DNA from: Armatimonadota bacterium
GTDB taxonomy: Bacteria > Armatimonadota > Fimbriimonadia > Fimbriimonadales > Fimbriimonadaceae
DNA: 64,000 nt
Assembly (NCBI GenBank): GCA_027451905.1
Contig: DAIDHV010000007.1
Coordinates: 86,303 to 150,302 of the forward strand
Direction of reading: 5' to 3'
Shown: in pieces, positions 1 to 7,929 of the stretch
How positions within the stretch are numbered: position 1 is the stretch's first letter
Layout: every line of letters starts with the position of its first letter
Position numbers and translations under genes: made by a program
The notes under the pieces: generated by a model
The model's database searches: none
Seen by the model: only the letters and a program-made list of their open reading frames with translations
Told to the model about the DNA's origin: nothing

Positions 1-1
1 G

Positions 2-280
2 ATTTCGAACTGCCGCTCTTACTTTCTTGAACTCTTTCATTCTCGGGACTGGGCATCCATCCTATGCCTTGGCACCTTGGCTTGGACCCAAACCTTGACT
101 CTCCTTAAAGACTCGGGCCAGATCAAGGCGATCCAAAAATTTGGTCACGGAACCTGCGTTGTCACCTCATCCAACCTAAAGATTGTGGGGAGCTACCACC
201 CTAGCCAGCAAAACACTTTCACCGGCAAGCTCACGATGCCGATGATGTTAGAGGCTATCAGATTGTTTGCTATGGATTGA
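2..280 (+). CDS. uracil-DNA glycosylase, family 5-like (3' end only)
   Basis: This is the C-terminal 92 residues of a gene that starts before the window. The frame is open from base 2. It carries an Asn-Cys-Arg followed by a hydrophobic helix, and near the end the segment GSYHPSQQNTFTGKL. The His-Pro-Ser-x-x-Asn-Thr-x-Thr-Gly pattern is the conserved closing motif of the iron-sulfur uracil-DNA glycosylases of the UdgA/UdgB type. These enzymes excise uracil, and in UdgB also other deaminated bases, from DNA. The Cys of the NCR would be one of the cluster ligands, by family knowledge. The stop overlaps the convergent protease gene by 11 bases. Family 4 versus 5 cannot be settled without the N-terminus. 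The motif resembles family 5 more closely. Confidence 0.75.
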   Translation: MSNCRSYFLELFHSRDWASILCLGTLAWTQTLTLLKDSGQIKAIQKFGHGTCVVTSSNLKIVGSYHPSQQNTFTGKLTMPMMLEAIRLFAMD

Positions 281-1430
281 CCAAAGCTTCCCGGGTGATT
301 GTATATCGCTTGAGGAATCCTTGATGAGTGACGGAAAGGGTAACGGTGGTTCCAACTTTTCCTTCAAGCAACTTATATATTTTGAGCGGAATCATCCCTG
401 AGATATCCAGGTTATTGATGCTCAAGATGCGATCTCCAACTTGAATACCGGCTTTGCCAGCGGGACCGGCTGCAGATACCTTCTCGACCACTAAATCTCC
501 ACCTTGTCGGCTATAAAAAGCAGCAAGTCCTAGTTGACCCTCTGGCTGGTTTTCCACCTTGCCCGTAAAGTTCTGAAACCAAACCAACCGGCGCTGGAAG
601 TCAAAAGTGATATTAAAGTTCTTTAAAAATTGGTATCCAACCGTGCCATCGCTGCTTGCGTCGGCGGCTGGCAAATCAATGATGTCCCATATGCTTGTTT
701 TCACCGGCACACCAAAAATAGTAAGATCATTCATCTGTTTTTCCCAAGAATTGACGACTCCAGAAGCGACCATTGAGGCGCTCATAAACTGGGCCTTTTT
801 ACCCATCGGCCATAGACCGACCCGCTGAAGCACATCTTTGTGAGTTGTCGCGTAAAAGGCATTGCCCGTATCAAGGGCCATTACCATTTCTTGCCCCGTG
901 CTTGTCATAACTGGCAGTTCAATCGCCCTTGCCCCGATTGGCAGCATCTTAACAAGAAATGTTGTCTTGTTGTTTGGAACCCAATGGCTAATGTCCAAAG
1001 ATTTTGGATAGAAAATGAATTTGTGATTTTGGAAGTTAATCGTTGTGACATAGTCTTTGATCAACGAAAACCCCATCAGGCCATCAATATGATGGCTTTG
1101 ACTAAAGCCGCTCACACCAGGCTGGGCTATCGCTTGCTTGCCTTTTGTATTGATGGAAACCGTTCCTAACTTCAAGGACTTTATGTTGTAGGTATTGGCT
1201 TCAAACTGTCCAACAAAGTCCTGAAGGGCGATCGTGCCAGATCGCTTTCCCATATCCATTGAGGAATCAACAATGAGGTCGCCACCAAAACCGGTGTCAA
1301 ACACAAAGCTGCCTTCATGGCCATTGACGCTGGCATTGACAATAATTTGGGACTTTGTCGCCGTAAAATCTGCCGATCCAATCGGAGTTGGATCGGAAAG
1401 AACGAGATTCAATAATAGTGAAGCGATCAT
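270..1430 (-). CDS. exported two-lobed aspartyl protease with C-terminal PDZ domain
   Basis: The protein has 386 residues. A short hydrophobic N-terminus (MIASLLLNLVLS) is followed by two retropepsin-type lobes. Each lobe has an Asp-Thr-Gly catalytic triplet: FDTGFGGDLIVD near residue 45 and LDTGNAFYATT near residue 185. Residues about 300-375 form a PDZ domain (GPAGKAGIQVGDRILSINN). Two DTG motifs in one chain suggest a self-contained active site rather than a homodimer. This is an inference. The PDZ domain would bind substrate C-termini or regulate access. The likely location is the periplasm or outer surface. The signal sequence has no Lys or Arg before the hydrophobic stretch. No in-frame ATG, GTG or TTG lies between the chosen ATG and the upstream stop. 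The substrate is unknown. Confidence 0.75.
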   Translation of the reverse strand: MIASLLLNLVLSDPTPIGSADFTATKSQIIVNASVNGHEGSFVFDTGFGGDLIVDSSMDMGKRSGTIALQDFVGQFEANTYNIKSLKLGTVSINTKGKQAIAQPGVSGFSQSHHIDGLMGFSLIKDYVTTINFQNHKFIFYPKSLDISHWVPNNKTTFLVKMLPIGARAIELPVMTSTGQEMVMALDTGNAFYATTHKDVLQRVGLWPMGKKAQFMSASMVASGVVNSWEKQMNDLTIFGVPVKTSIWDIIDLPAADASSDGTVGYQFLKNFNITFDFQRRLVWFQNFTGKVENQPEGQLGLAAFYSRQGGDLVVEKVSAAGPAGKAGIQVGDRILSINNLDISGMIPLKIYKLLEGKVGTTVTLSVTHQGFLKRYTITREALVNP

Positions 1431-1456
1431 GACTATGTTATTAACGCACTAAGTGT

Positions 1457-2281
1457 CTATTCAATTATGTTAATTTTTCGGCCAATTAACAAGTAAAAGG
1501 GCAAAACAACCCATCCAAGCCCTAAACAGTTCAAAATGACGCCAGGAACCAGCCATAGGGGGCTTTTTCTTCGATCAATGACATCTAGAATCATAAAGGC
1601 ATCACCACCTATAAAGGCGGTGTAGCCAAAAACTCGCAAGAGTCCGTCATAAGACGAGGTGGGAAGTTGCTTTGGCTTTTGGGTTGAAGAAGCAATTGCC
1701 GACAAATATTGCATTCCGTGGATAAGGATCAACATCCCAAATCCAACCGCAGAAACTACAGCAATGGCCCAGCCAAAATAAGTCCACCATGGCTCGGCGT
1801 CTTTGACCCACTTGATCGTATGTTCTGGCTCTGTACCATCGGACTGAAGTTCTCCTTGAGCGGAAGGAATCGGCTTTTTCTTTGCTTCCAGGGATTTTCT
1901 TTCTCCCTCCGGCATTTGTTGAAGGATTTTTGCCTTCAGCTGAGCATTCTCGTTGCGATGAGGGGAAATCGCTAGTGCTTCCTGACATCGCTCGTAGGCC
2001 TCTGTCAAGCGGTTGACTTTCAAAAGATGAATCGCAAAATTATAGTGAGCATGCTCATTAGATGGAGCAATCTGGATTGCAGATCGATACGCTTCTTCAG
2101 CAAGGTCATCTTGGTTGAGGCGTGAGAGGCATACCGCTTTGGCAACAATGGCTTCCTCTGAAGATGGGTCAACATCAACTGCCTGCTGGGCAAATTCAAG
2201 GCCCTTTTGATAATCTTGATTTCCAATTGCTTCGACCGCTTCCCTAAGCAAGGGTATGATTTTGCGCTTTATCGAAGCCAT
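1457..2281 (-). CDS. TPR-repeat protein with C-terminal membrane segments
   Basis: The protein has 274 residues. Residues about 15-115 hold three tetratricopeptide-type helix pairs, with recurring spacing of Ala/Tyr/Pro positions such as GLEFAQQAVDVDPSSEEA and AYRSAIQIAPSNEHAHYNFA. A charged linker (about 120-155) leads to a hydrophobic segment (WTYFGWAIAVVSAVGFGMLI). Two more hydrophobic segments follow near residues 205-265. The TPR part is therefore probably a cytosolic or periplasmic protein-interaction module tethered to the membrane. The gene lies 26 bases upstream of the aspartyl protease on the same strand, so the two may be co-transcribed. No enzymatic motif is seen and the function is unknown. 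Confidence 0.7.
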   Translation of the reverse strand: MASIKRKIIPLLREAVEAIGNQDYQKGLEFAQQAVDVDPSSEEAIVAKAVCLSRLNQDDLAEEAYRSAIQIAPSNEHAHYNFAIHLLKVNRLTEAYERCQEALAISPHRNENAQLKAKILQQMPEGERKSLEAKKKPIPSAQGELQSDGTEPEHTIKWVKDAEPWWTYFGWAIAVVSAVGFGMLILIHGMQYLSAIASSTQKPKQLPTSSYDGLLRVFGYTAFIGGDAFMILDVIDRRKSPLWLVPGVILNCLGLGWVVLPFYLLIGRKINIIE

Positions 2282-2328
2282 TCAGAAACAATTGTTTACC
2301 TGATTTTCGTATCAATCTCCAAGCAAAA

Positions 2329-2358
2329 TGAACAGAGACGGGCAAGATTTTGTATAAT
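2329..2358 (+). promoter_or_regulatory. candidate sigma-70 promoter of the liv operon
   Basis: A perfect TATAAT at 2353-2358 lies 18 bases after TGAACA (2329-2334), a 4-of-6 match to the -35 consensus. A start near 2365 would give a leader of about 28 bases before the livJ ATG at 2393. Placement rests on sequence match only. Confidence 0.45.
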
Positions 2359-2392
2359 CTCCTCATCCGCTACGGTTTCAACAGGTTAAGAA

Positions 2393-3712
2393 ATGATTAA
2401 TAAGCAAAGGCATTTACTATTTTCGATAATGGTGGCATCCATTGGTCTCGCCAGTTTTATGGCAACAGGATGCAAGAAAGGAAGTTCAGCAGCAAGTGGC
2501 GGCGCGAATCCCTCGAGTGGGGGAGACACTTCGGGGTCAACCTCAATGAGGAAACCGATGGAGGGAAAAGGCAATTCGGCTAAGAATGGGGTCATCACCA
2601 TCGGCCTCGTTGCCAGCGAAACTGGTGACCAAAAGCCATGGGGTGAAGACAGCATTAAAGGAGCCGAACTGGCCCTTGCCGATTTTAATGCGGCTGGTGG
2701 AATTAAGGGCTATAAGATCAACCTAGACATCCAAGACAGCCAATCGATTCCTGCGGGTGCCGGAAATGCAGCCGCAAAACTGATTTCTGATGGAGCAGTG
2801 GGAATTGTTGGCGAGGTCTCCAGCGGAAACACGGTGGAAATTGCCAACCGTGGATTTAAGGCTGGAGTGCCAGTTGTTGCGATTGGGGCCACCATGACCA
2901 AACTAACCGAAACCCAAAATAATGTTTTTCGAGTTTGCTATCCCGATAGTTTTCAGGGCGGGGTCATGGCAACGTTTGCCTACCAGGCACTCGGTCTGAG
3001 AAAAGTTGGAGTTTTGACAGACAACAAGCTTCCCTACTCTCAAGGGCTGTCCAGAGATTTCATCCGAACCTTCAAAAAATTGGGTGGAACCATTGTCGAT
3101 CAAGAGAAATACGAGCAAGGAGCCAGCACTTTTTCGACCCAGTTAACCCAGCTCAAAGCTGCCAATCCGGAAGCGATCTTCTGCAGCGGCTATTTTACAG
3201 AAGTTGGACCGATTGTTGCGGCTGCGCACCAAATGGGACTCACAGTTCCTTTCCTTGGTGGAGATGGTTGGGACAGTCCTAAAATCCTAACCAGCGGTGG
3301 AAAGGCAATTTTGGGTGATTACTTCTGCAACCACTACACCAACATGGACAATAGCCCTGTCGTGCAGCAATTCTTAAAAGAGTGGATGCAGAAATACAAA
3401 AGCGCACCTGGAACAACAATGGGCGCCTTGGGATACGATGCTATGAAGGTGACTTTGACCGCGCTCAAGAACTGTAAAACCATGGATTCGGTTGACTTGC
3501 GCAATGCTCTTGCCAACATCCAAGACCTGCAATGTGTTTCCGGCACAATCACTTTGAAGGGCAACAATGGCACACCAAACAAGCGAGCCCTAGTCGTCAA
3601 AATTGTTCCCATGGGTCCACTTGGTTTCCAACAACCAGTGGTTGCCTACCAACCAGATCCCAAAACCGGGCTGCCAGTCAAAGTTCCTCTAGGGTCGGCT
3701 GCCGGTTCATAA
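2393..3712 (+). CDS. livJ: branched-chain amino-acid ABC transporter, substrate-binding lipoprotein
   Basis: The protein has 439 residues. The N-terminal signal ends in Met-Ala-Thr-Gly-Cys, a lipobox with Cys27 as the predicted lipidated residue. A Ser/Gly-rich linker precedes the mature domain. From about residue 67 it reads as a Peripl_BP_6 (Leu/Ile/Val-binding type) protein: GVITIGLVASETGDQKPWGEDSI opens the first lobe and DSQSIPAGAGNAAAKLI follows. It captures branched-chain amino acids, or related amides, outside the inner membrane and delivers them to LivH/LivM. The stop abuts livH (TAA then ATG with no gap), so translation is probably coupled. Substrate specificity is inferred from family and context. 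Urea- or amide-binding relatives exist. Confidence 0.88.
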   Translation: MINKQRHLLFSIMVASIGLASFMATGCKKGSSAASGGANPSSGGDTSGSTSMRKPMEGKGNSAKNGVITIGLVASETGDQKPWGEDSIKGAELALADFNAAGGIKGYKINLDIQDSQSIPAGAGNAAAKLISDGAVGIVGEVSSGNTVEIANRGFKAGVPVVAIGATMTKLTETQNNVFRVCYPDSFQGGVMATFAYQALGLRKVGVLTDNKLPYSQGLSRDFIRTFKKLGGTIVDQEKYEQGASTFSTQLTQLKAANPEAIFCSGYFTEVGPIVAAAHQMGLTVPFLGGDGWDSPKILTSGGKAILGDYFCNHYTNMDNSPVVQQFLKEWMQKYKSAPGTTMGALGYDAMKVTLTALKNCKTMDSVDLRNALANIQDLQCVSGTITLKGNNGTPNKRALVVKIVPMGPLGFQQPVVAYQPDPKTGLPVKVPLGSAAGS

Positions 3713-4903
3713 ATGGTGCTTCACGGCTTATTTTTAGGGCTGCCGCTTGCGGCGCTTGACATTAGAACTTTGCCTCAGCAGATCGTCAACGGTCTGCTGA
3801 ACGGCTCCATTTACGCCTTGATTGCCCTTGGATACACAATGGTCTACGGCATCCTCAAGCTTATTAACTTTGCCCACGGCGAAGTTTTTATGCTTGGCGC
3901 TTATACATCGTTGTTTGTGTCTTGGGCATTTGGATTTACTCCCAATGCGACAGTAGAACCCCAGACCCAAGTTTGGTACTTGCTGGTCATGATCGTGGCT
4001 TCTATGACCGTTTCTGGGCTTGCTGGAGTTTTGATCGAGCGGTTTGCCTATCGGCCCCTGAGAAATCAGCCAAGAATTGCAAGCCTGATTACCGCGATCG
4101 GGATGTCTATGCTTCTTCAATATGGGGGACAGCTCTTTTTGCCGAACAGCCCGCCTCCCAACATTGACGCGATGATCAACCCGTACCGGGGCAATGTCAA
4201 CATTACACTTGTCAAAAGCAACGAAAATCTTGTGGCAGCAATGAAGTCGGCAGAGCAAACAAAGCTCACCGCAGATTCCGCTTGGGACGCCCAAAAGAAG
4301 CTAGAAGAGAATTCGTTCTATCCAAGCGCCAAAGGCCAGGCACTGCAAGATGCTGCACAAAAAGCAGATAGAGACTACATCGAAGCCCAAGGAAAATACA
4401 ACAATTCCGGCGTTTCCATTTTAATGCCGGTGGGAAGGATTATCACCACCGTGGTGACTTTCATCTTGATGGGGGTGCTTAGCTACCTGATTTTGTTCAC
4501 CAAGCGTGGAAGAGCCATGAGAGCCGTCTCTCATGACTTTGATTCGGCGGCACTTATGGGGATCAATGTTAATTCCATTGTCACTTTTACCTTTATATTA
4601 GGTTCAACCTTGGCCGGTGCCGCGGCAATGATGGATGCGACCCTTTACCAACCTGGATTGCAGATCAACACGTTCTTCGGGCTTCTTCCCGGAGTCAAGG
4701 CATTTGTGGCTGCCGTCATTGGAGGCATCGGAAACGTCCCTGGTGCAGTGGTTGGCGGGTTGCTCATGGGGGTTATTGAATCGTTGGTCGGCTGGGCCGG
4801 TTACACAAGTTGGCAAGATGCGGCCGCCTTTGTGGTTTTGATTGTCGTATTATTGGTTCGCCCCAACGGATTGTTCGGCAGTACCGCTGCGGAGAAAGTA
4901 TAA
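3713..4903 (+). CDS. livH: branched-chain amino-acid ABC transporter permease LivH with an internal insert
   Basis: The protein has 396 residues, against about 290-310 for most LivH proteins. The N-terminal part (QQIVNGLLNGSIYALIALGY, then INFAHGEVFMLGAY) and the C-terminal part (GINVNSIVTFTFILGSTLAG, KAFVAAVIGGIGNVPGAVVG) are typical LivH. Between them, at about residues 150-240, lies a charged, Ala/Lys/Glu/Gln-rich segment of some 60-80 extra residues (for example SAEQTKLTADSAWDAQKKLE), predicted helical. It sits in the loop after the third or fourth membrane segment. The reading frame is intact and both flanks match the family, so this is an insertion and not a frameshift. LivH forms the membrane pore together with LivM. 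Confidence 0.87.
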   Translation: MVLHGLFLGLPLAALDIRTLPQQIVNGLLNGSIYALIALGYTMVYGILKLINFAHGEVFMLGAYTSLFVSWAFGFTPNATVEPQTQVWYLLVMIVASMTVSGLAGVLIERFAYRPLRNQPRIASLITAIGMSMLLQYGGQLFLPNSPPPNIDAMINPYRGNVNITLVKSNENLVAAMKSAEQTKLTADSAWDAQKKLEENSFYPSAKGQALQDAAQKADRDYIEAQGKYNNSGVSILMPVGRIITTVVTFILMGVLSYLILFTKRGRAMRAVSHDFDSAALMGINVNSIVTFTFILGSTLAGAAAMMDATLYQPGLQINTFFGLLPGVKAFVAAVIGGIGNVPGAVVGGLLMGVIESLVGWAGYTSWQDAAAFVVLIVVLLVRPNGLFGSTAAEKV

Positions 4904-6163
4904 ATGGTTGCAAGCCCTCCAGTCTCCAAATCAAATCCAGTCGCAAAAAGCCTGGTATCAGGTATTTTGTCGGCTGTTGGCTGTGTTGCCCTCGCATTTT
5001 TGGTCCAATATATCTCTGGTCAATTTCTTAGCTCGTATGCCAATGGGTTGGTTTTCCAAGCCGCCACATTTGTTACCTTAGCGGTTAGCCTTAATATCGT
5101 CAATGGAATCACCGGTCAGTTTTCAATTGGCCACTATGCCTTCTTCCAAATTGGCGCCTACACTACGGGCGCCCTATCACTTCTCTTTTGGAAGAAGTTT
5201 CAAGGCGCTGCCAATGTACCGATGCAAGAAGACATTTGGATTGTTCTAATGATGTTTTTTGGGATTATCACGTCTGCTTTTGCGGGCTGGATCGTGGGAT
5301 TGCCGAGCCTAAGATTAAGGGGCGATTACCTTGCCATTGTGACCCTTGGGTTTGGTGAAATTATCAGGATTTCAGCGGAGAACTTCACTTTTATGGGAGG
5401 GGCAACCGGAACCAAGATTGCACCTGAGAAAACGGTAGTCTGGCTTGCTTGGTTGCTTGCCTTTGCCGCAATAGGACTCAGCCGCAACCTCCTAAAATCC
5501 GTCCACGGACTTGCCTTTTTGTCGGTCCGAGAGGATGAGATTGCAGCGACCGCAATGGGAGTCAACATCACCCGCACAAAGGTAGCCGCATTTGTGATCG
5601 GTAGCGCCTTTGCAGGCGCAGCTGGTGTTCTCTACGCTCATCAGCAGACGTTTATATCGCCCGACTTATTCAAAATGGATGGCTCTTTTATCGTGCTGAC
5701 CATGGTGATTTTTGGTGGAACCGGCTCTATTACCGGATCCGCTCTAGCAGGAGCCAGTTTGTTCTACCTACCCGAGGCCCTTCGTGAACTTCCCCCCGTG
5801 CCGTTTGCCAGTCTAGTCGGCATCGTCCTCGGACTCATCGCAACGATAGGTGCTCTGAAGCGATATAGCGACCAAAGCCACGCCAAAACCAGCGTAAAAG
5901 CCGCAACCATGATCGGAATCATTGTTGTCGGAATCGTCTTTATGGCCATTTTGGGTAAGTTGCTTAGCTTTGTGCCCAGCATAAGTGCTCATGCGCCAAT
6001 CCAAGGTTCTCAGTTAAGGTTGGTTGTCTTTGCGGTGACATTGATCGTTCTTATGCTCTTTCGACCTCAAGGCGTATTTGCCCACCATGAATTCAGTTGG
6101 AAGTGGCTAAGAAGCGTGCTAGCAAGAGTGCTTCCAAAGCAAAAGGAAGGGTTATCCTCATGA
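4904..6163 (+). CDS. livM: branched-chain amino-acid ABC transporter permease LivM
   Basis: The protein has 419 residues and about ten hydrophobic segments. The LivM hallmarks are present: LNIVNGITGQFSIGHYAFFQIGAY near residue 65, and the conserved loop GLPSLRLRGDYLAIVTLGFGEIIR near residue 130. This loop contacts the ATPase. FGGTGSITGSALAG follows near residue 275. The C-terminal third has two more membrane segments ending in VLMLFRPQGVFA. The ATG directly follows the livH stop and the 3' end overlaps livG by four bases (ATGA), so the genes are translated as a coupled operon. The role is inner-membrane permease partner of LivH. Confidence 0.9.
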   Translation: MVASPPVSKSNPVAKSLVSGILSAVGCVALAFLVQYISGQFLSSYANGLVFQAATFVTLAVSLNIVNGITGQFSIGHYAFFQIGAYTTGALSLLFWKKFQGAANVPMQEDIWIVLMMFFGIITSAFAGWIVGLPSLRLRGDYLAIVTLGFGEIIRISAENFTFMGGATGTKIAPEKTVVWLAWLLAFAAIGLSRNLLKSVHGLAFLSVREDEIAATAMGVNITRTKVAAFVIGSAFAGAAGVLYAHQQTFISPDLFKMDGSFIVLTMVIFGGTGSITGSALAGASLFYLPEALRELPPVPFASLVGIVLGLIATIGALKRYSDQSHAKTSVKAATMIGIIVVGIVFMAILGKLLSFVPSISAHAPIQGSQLRLVVFAVTLIVLMLFRPQGVFAHHEFSWKWLRSVLARVLPKQKEGLSS

Positions 6164-6918
6164 GCCAATTGGTCTTGGATAAAGCCACCATTAAGTTTGG
6201 AGGGCTTACCGCCGTCAATCAGGTCTGTTTTGAACTTGAGCAAGGAATGATCTTTGGCTTGATCGGTCCCAACGGGGCTGGGAAAACAACTTGCTTTAAC
6301 CTGATAACAGGCCTGTACAAGCCCACTTCGGGCAGTATTACGTTTGATGGGCATGATTTGAGCCAATACCCTACCTATCAAATTGCAGCCCTTGGAATCT
6401 CAAGAACTTTTCAGAACATTCGGCTTTTCGGAAGCTTAACCGTCTTGGAAAATGTTATGCTTGGTACCTATCTGCGGAAGGAAAGTTCGCTTGCTTCTGC
6501 CCTGCTTCACGGTGGCCGCTCAATTGGAGATACAAGCCGTAAGCGAGAATTTGCTACTAATTTATTAAATGTCCTTGGCTTAGGCGACCTCCTGCATGTT
6601 CGAAGCAGAGACCTACCTTACGGCAAGCAAAGAAGGGTCGAAATTGCAAGGGCTATGGCTACAAACCCAAAGCTGTTACTATTGGATGAACCTGCCGCGG
6701 GCATGAACCCTCAAGAAAAAGTTGCCTTGATGGAAGACGTCAAGCGATTAAGAAATGAATTTGGGAAAACAATTTTGGTGATTGAACACGACATGAAGTT
6801 TGTCATGAACCTGTGTGAGCAAATTGTTGTGCTGGACCACGGCGAAGAAATCGCACGGGGACTTCCAGCAGAGGTTAAAGCCAATCCAAAAGTTATTGCA
6901 GCGTACTTAGGTGAGTAG
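6160..6918 (+). CDS. livG: branched-chain amino-acid ABC transporter ATP-binding protein LivG
   Basis: The protein has 252 residues when started at the ATG that overlaps the livM stop (ATGA). A longer reading into livM is possible but unlikely. Walker A is GPNGAGKTT. The Q-loop region carries the LivG-type SRTFQNIRLF, and the signature region reads LPYGKQRRVEIARAM. Walker B is LLLLDEPAAGMNP, and the switch His is in VIEHDMKFVM. The C-terminal tail (VIAAYLGE) is the usual LivG ending. It powers uptake through LivH/LivM. Normally LivG pairs with LivF. No livF follows: the next gene is convergent and begins four bases later. Confidence 0.9.
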   Translation: MSQLVLDKATIKFGGLTAVNQVCFELEQGMIFGLIGPNGAGKTTCFNLITGLYKPTSGSITFDGHDLSQYPTYQIAALGISRTFQNIRLFGSLTVLENVMLGTYLRKESSLASALLHGGRSIGDTSRKREFATNLLNVLGLGDLLHVRSRDLPYGKQRRVEIARAMATNPKLLLLDEPAAGMNPQEKVALMEDVKRLRNEFGKTILVIEHDMKFVMNLCEQIVVLDHGEEIARGLPAEVKANPKVIAAYLGE

Positions 6919-6921
6919 CTA

Positions 6922-7929
6922 CTAAAACGCAACTAAACGCTTTGCCAGATTCACAATCTTTTCGACAGACGGCAAAACATGCAGTTCTAAAGGCTTTGCC
7001 CAAGGCACCGGCGTGTCTAATCTTGTGATCCTGACTGGAGGGGCATCCAACAAATGAAATGCCTTTTCGCTGACTCTGGCAATGATCTCACCGGCAAATC
7101 CACACGTCATAGGAGCTTCATTGACAACAATTAACCGATTGGTTTTCTCTAATGAAGCAAAGATCGTATCTTCGTCAAGTGGTACCAGCGTCCGGATATC
7201 AATGACTTCAGCGTTAATGCCTTCTTTCACTAGCTCGTCTGCGGCTTGGAGGCAGTGATAGACATTCTGCCCATAGCTGACTAAGGTGATGTCAGAACCA
7301 AATCTTCGAATGGCAGCCTCACCAAGGCGGACAATATGGTGACTCGGTATTTCTTCTTCAATTTCACGCTTGCGGTACAGCTCTTTGATCTCAAAAAAGA
7401 GAACAGGATTTGGATCTCTTAACGAAGCGGTTAATAATCCCTTTGCATCGGCTGGAGTCGAAGGGCAAACAACCTTCAAGCCAGGAGCATTGCAGAACCA
7501 AGCTTCATTCATCTGGCTATGGTAGAGAGCTCCTCCACCATAAGCACCGGCAGGACCACGAACCACGATCGGCATAGATACTTCGCCTGCTGTCCTGTAG
7601 TGGTAGGTTGCCAGCATATTGACAATTTGATCAAATCCGCAGCTAATAAAGTCAATAAACTGCATTTCTGCCATCACGGTTTTTCCATTAAGGGCAGCTC
7701 CAACCGCGGTACCAATGATAGCTGCCTCTGAAATGGGCATATCAAAGACTCGATCGGTCCCATATTTCGCCTGAAGGCCCTCTGTGACTCCAAATGCTCC
7801 TCCTAAAAGTCCAATATCCTCACCTAAGCAGATCAAATCTGGGTTCAGAGATAGTTCTTCATCAATTGCGTCCCGAAGAGCGTTCAAATACTGCTTTTTT
7901 GGACTTTCCAAGGTTTGAGAAGCGCTCAT
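6922..7929 (-). CDS. 2-oxoacid dehydrogenase E1 component, beta subunit (probably branched-chain type)
   Basis: The protein has 335 residues, a normal length for E1-beta. It has the N-terminal transketolase pyrimidine-binding region (CLGEDIGLLGGAFGVTEGL, then FDMPISEAAIIGTAVGAA) and the C-terminal transketolase domain (VSYGQNVYHCLQAADEL, DIRTLVPLDEDTI). With the alpha subunit it decarboxylates a 2-oxoacid using thiamine diphosphate and passes the acyl group to lipoyl-E2. The Phe-Phe-Glu-x-Lys-x-Leu-Tyr-Arg segment resembles branched-chain 2-oxoacid dehydrogenases, and the neighbouring liv operon fits that substrate. Pyruvate or acetoin remain possible. E2 and E3 genes are not in the window. 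It overlaps the upstream alpha gene by ATGA. Confidence 0.85.
   Translation of the reverse strand: MSASQTLESPKKQYLNALRDAIDEELSLNPDLICLGEDIGLLGGAFGVTEGLQAKYGTDRVFDMPISEAAIIGTAVGAALNGKTVMAEMQFIDFISCGFDQIVNMLATYHYRTAGEVSMPIVVRGPAGAYGGGALYHSQMNEAWFCNAPGLKVVCPSTPADAKGLLTASLRDPNPVLFFEIKELYRKREIEEEIPSHHIVRLGEAAIRRFGSDITLVSYGQNVYHCLQAADELVKEGINAEVIDIRTLVPLDEDTIFASLEKTNRLIVVNEAPMTCGFAGEIIARVSEKAFHLLDAPPVRITRLDTPVPWAKPLELHVLPSVEKIVNLAKRLVAF

Noticed and set aside
6097..6159. Longer livG reading that starts inside livM
   Set aside because: The extra residues are not LivG-like, and the ATGA overlap at 6160 gives the normal N-terminus.
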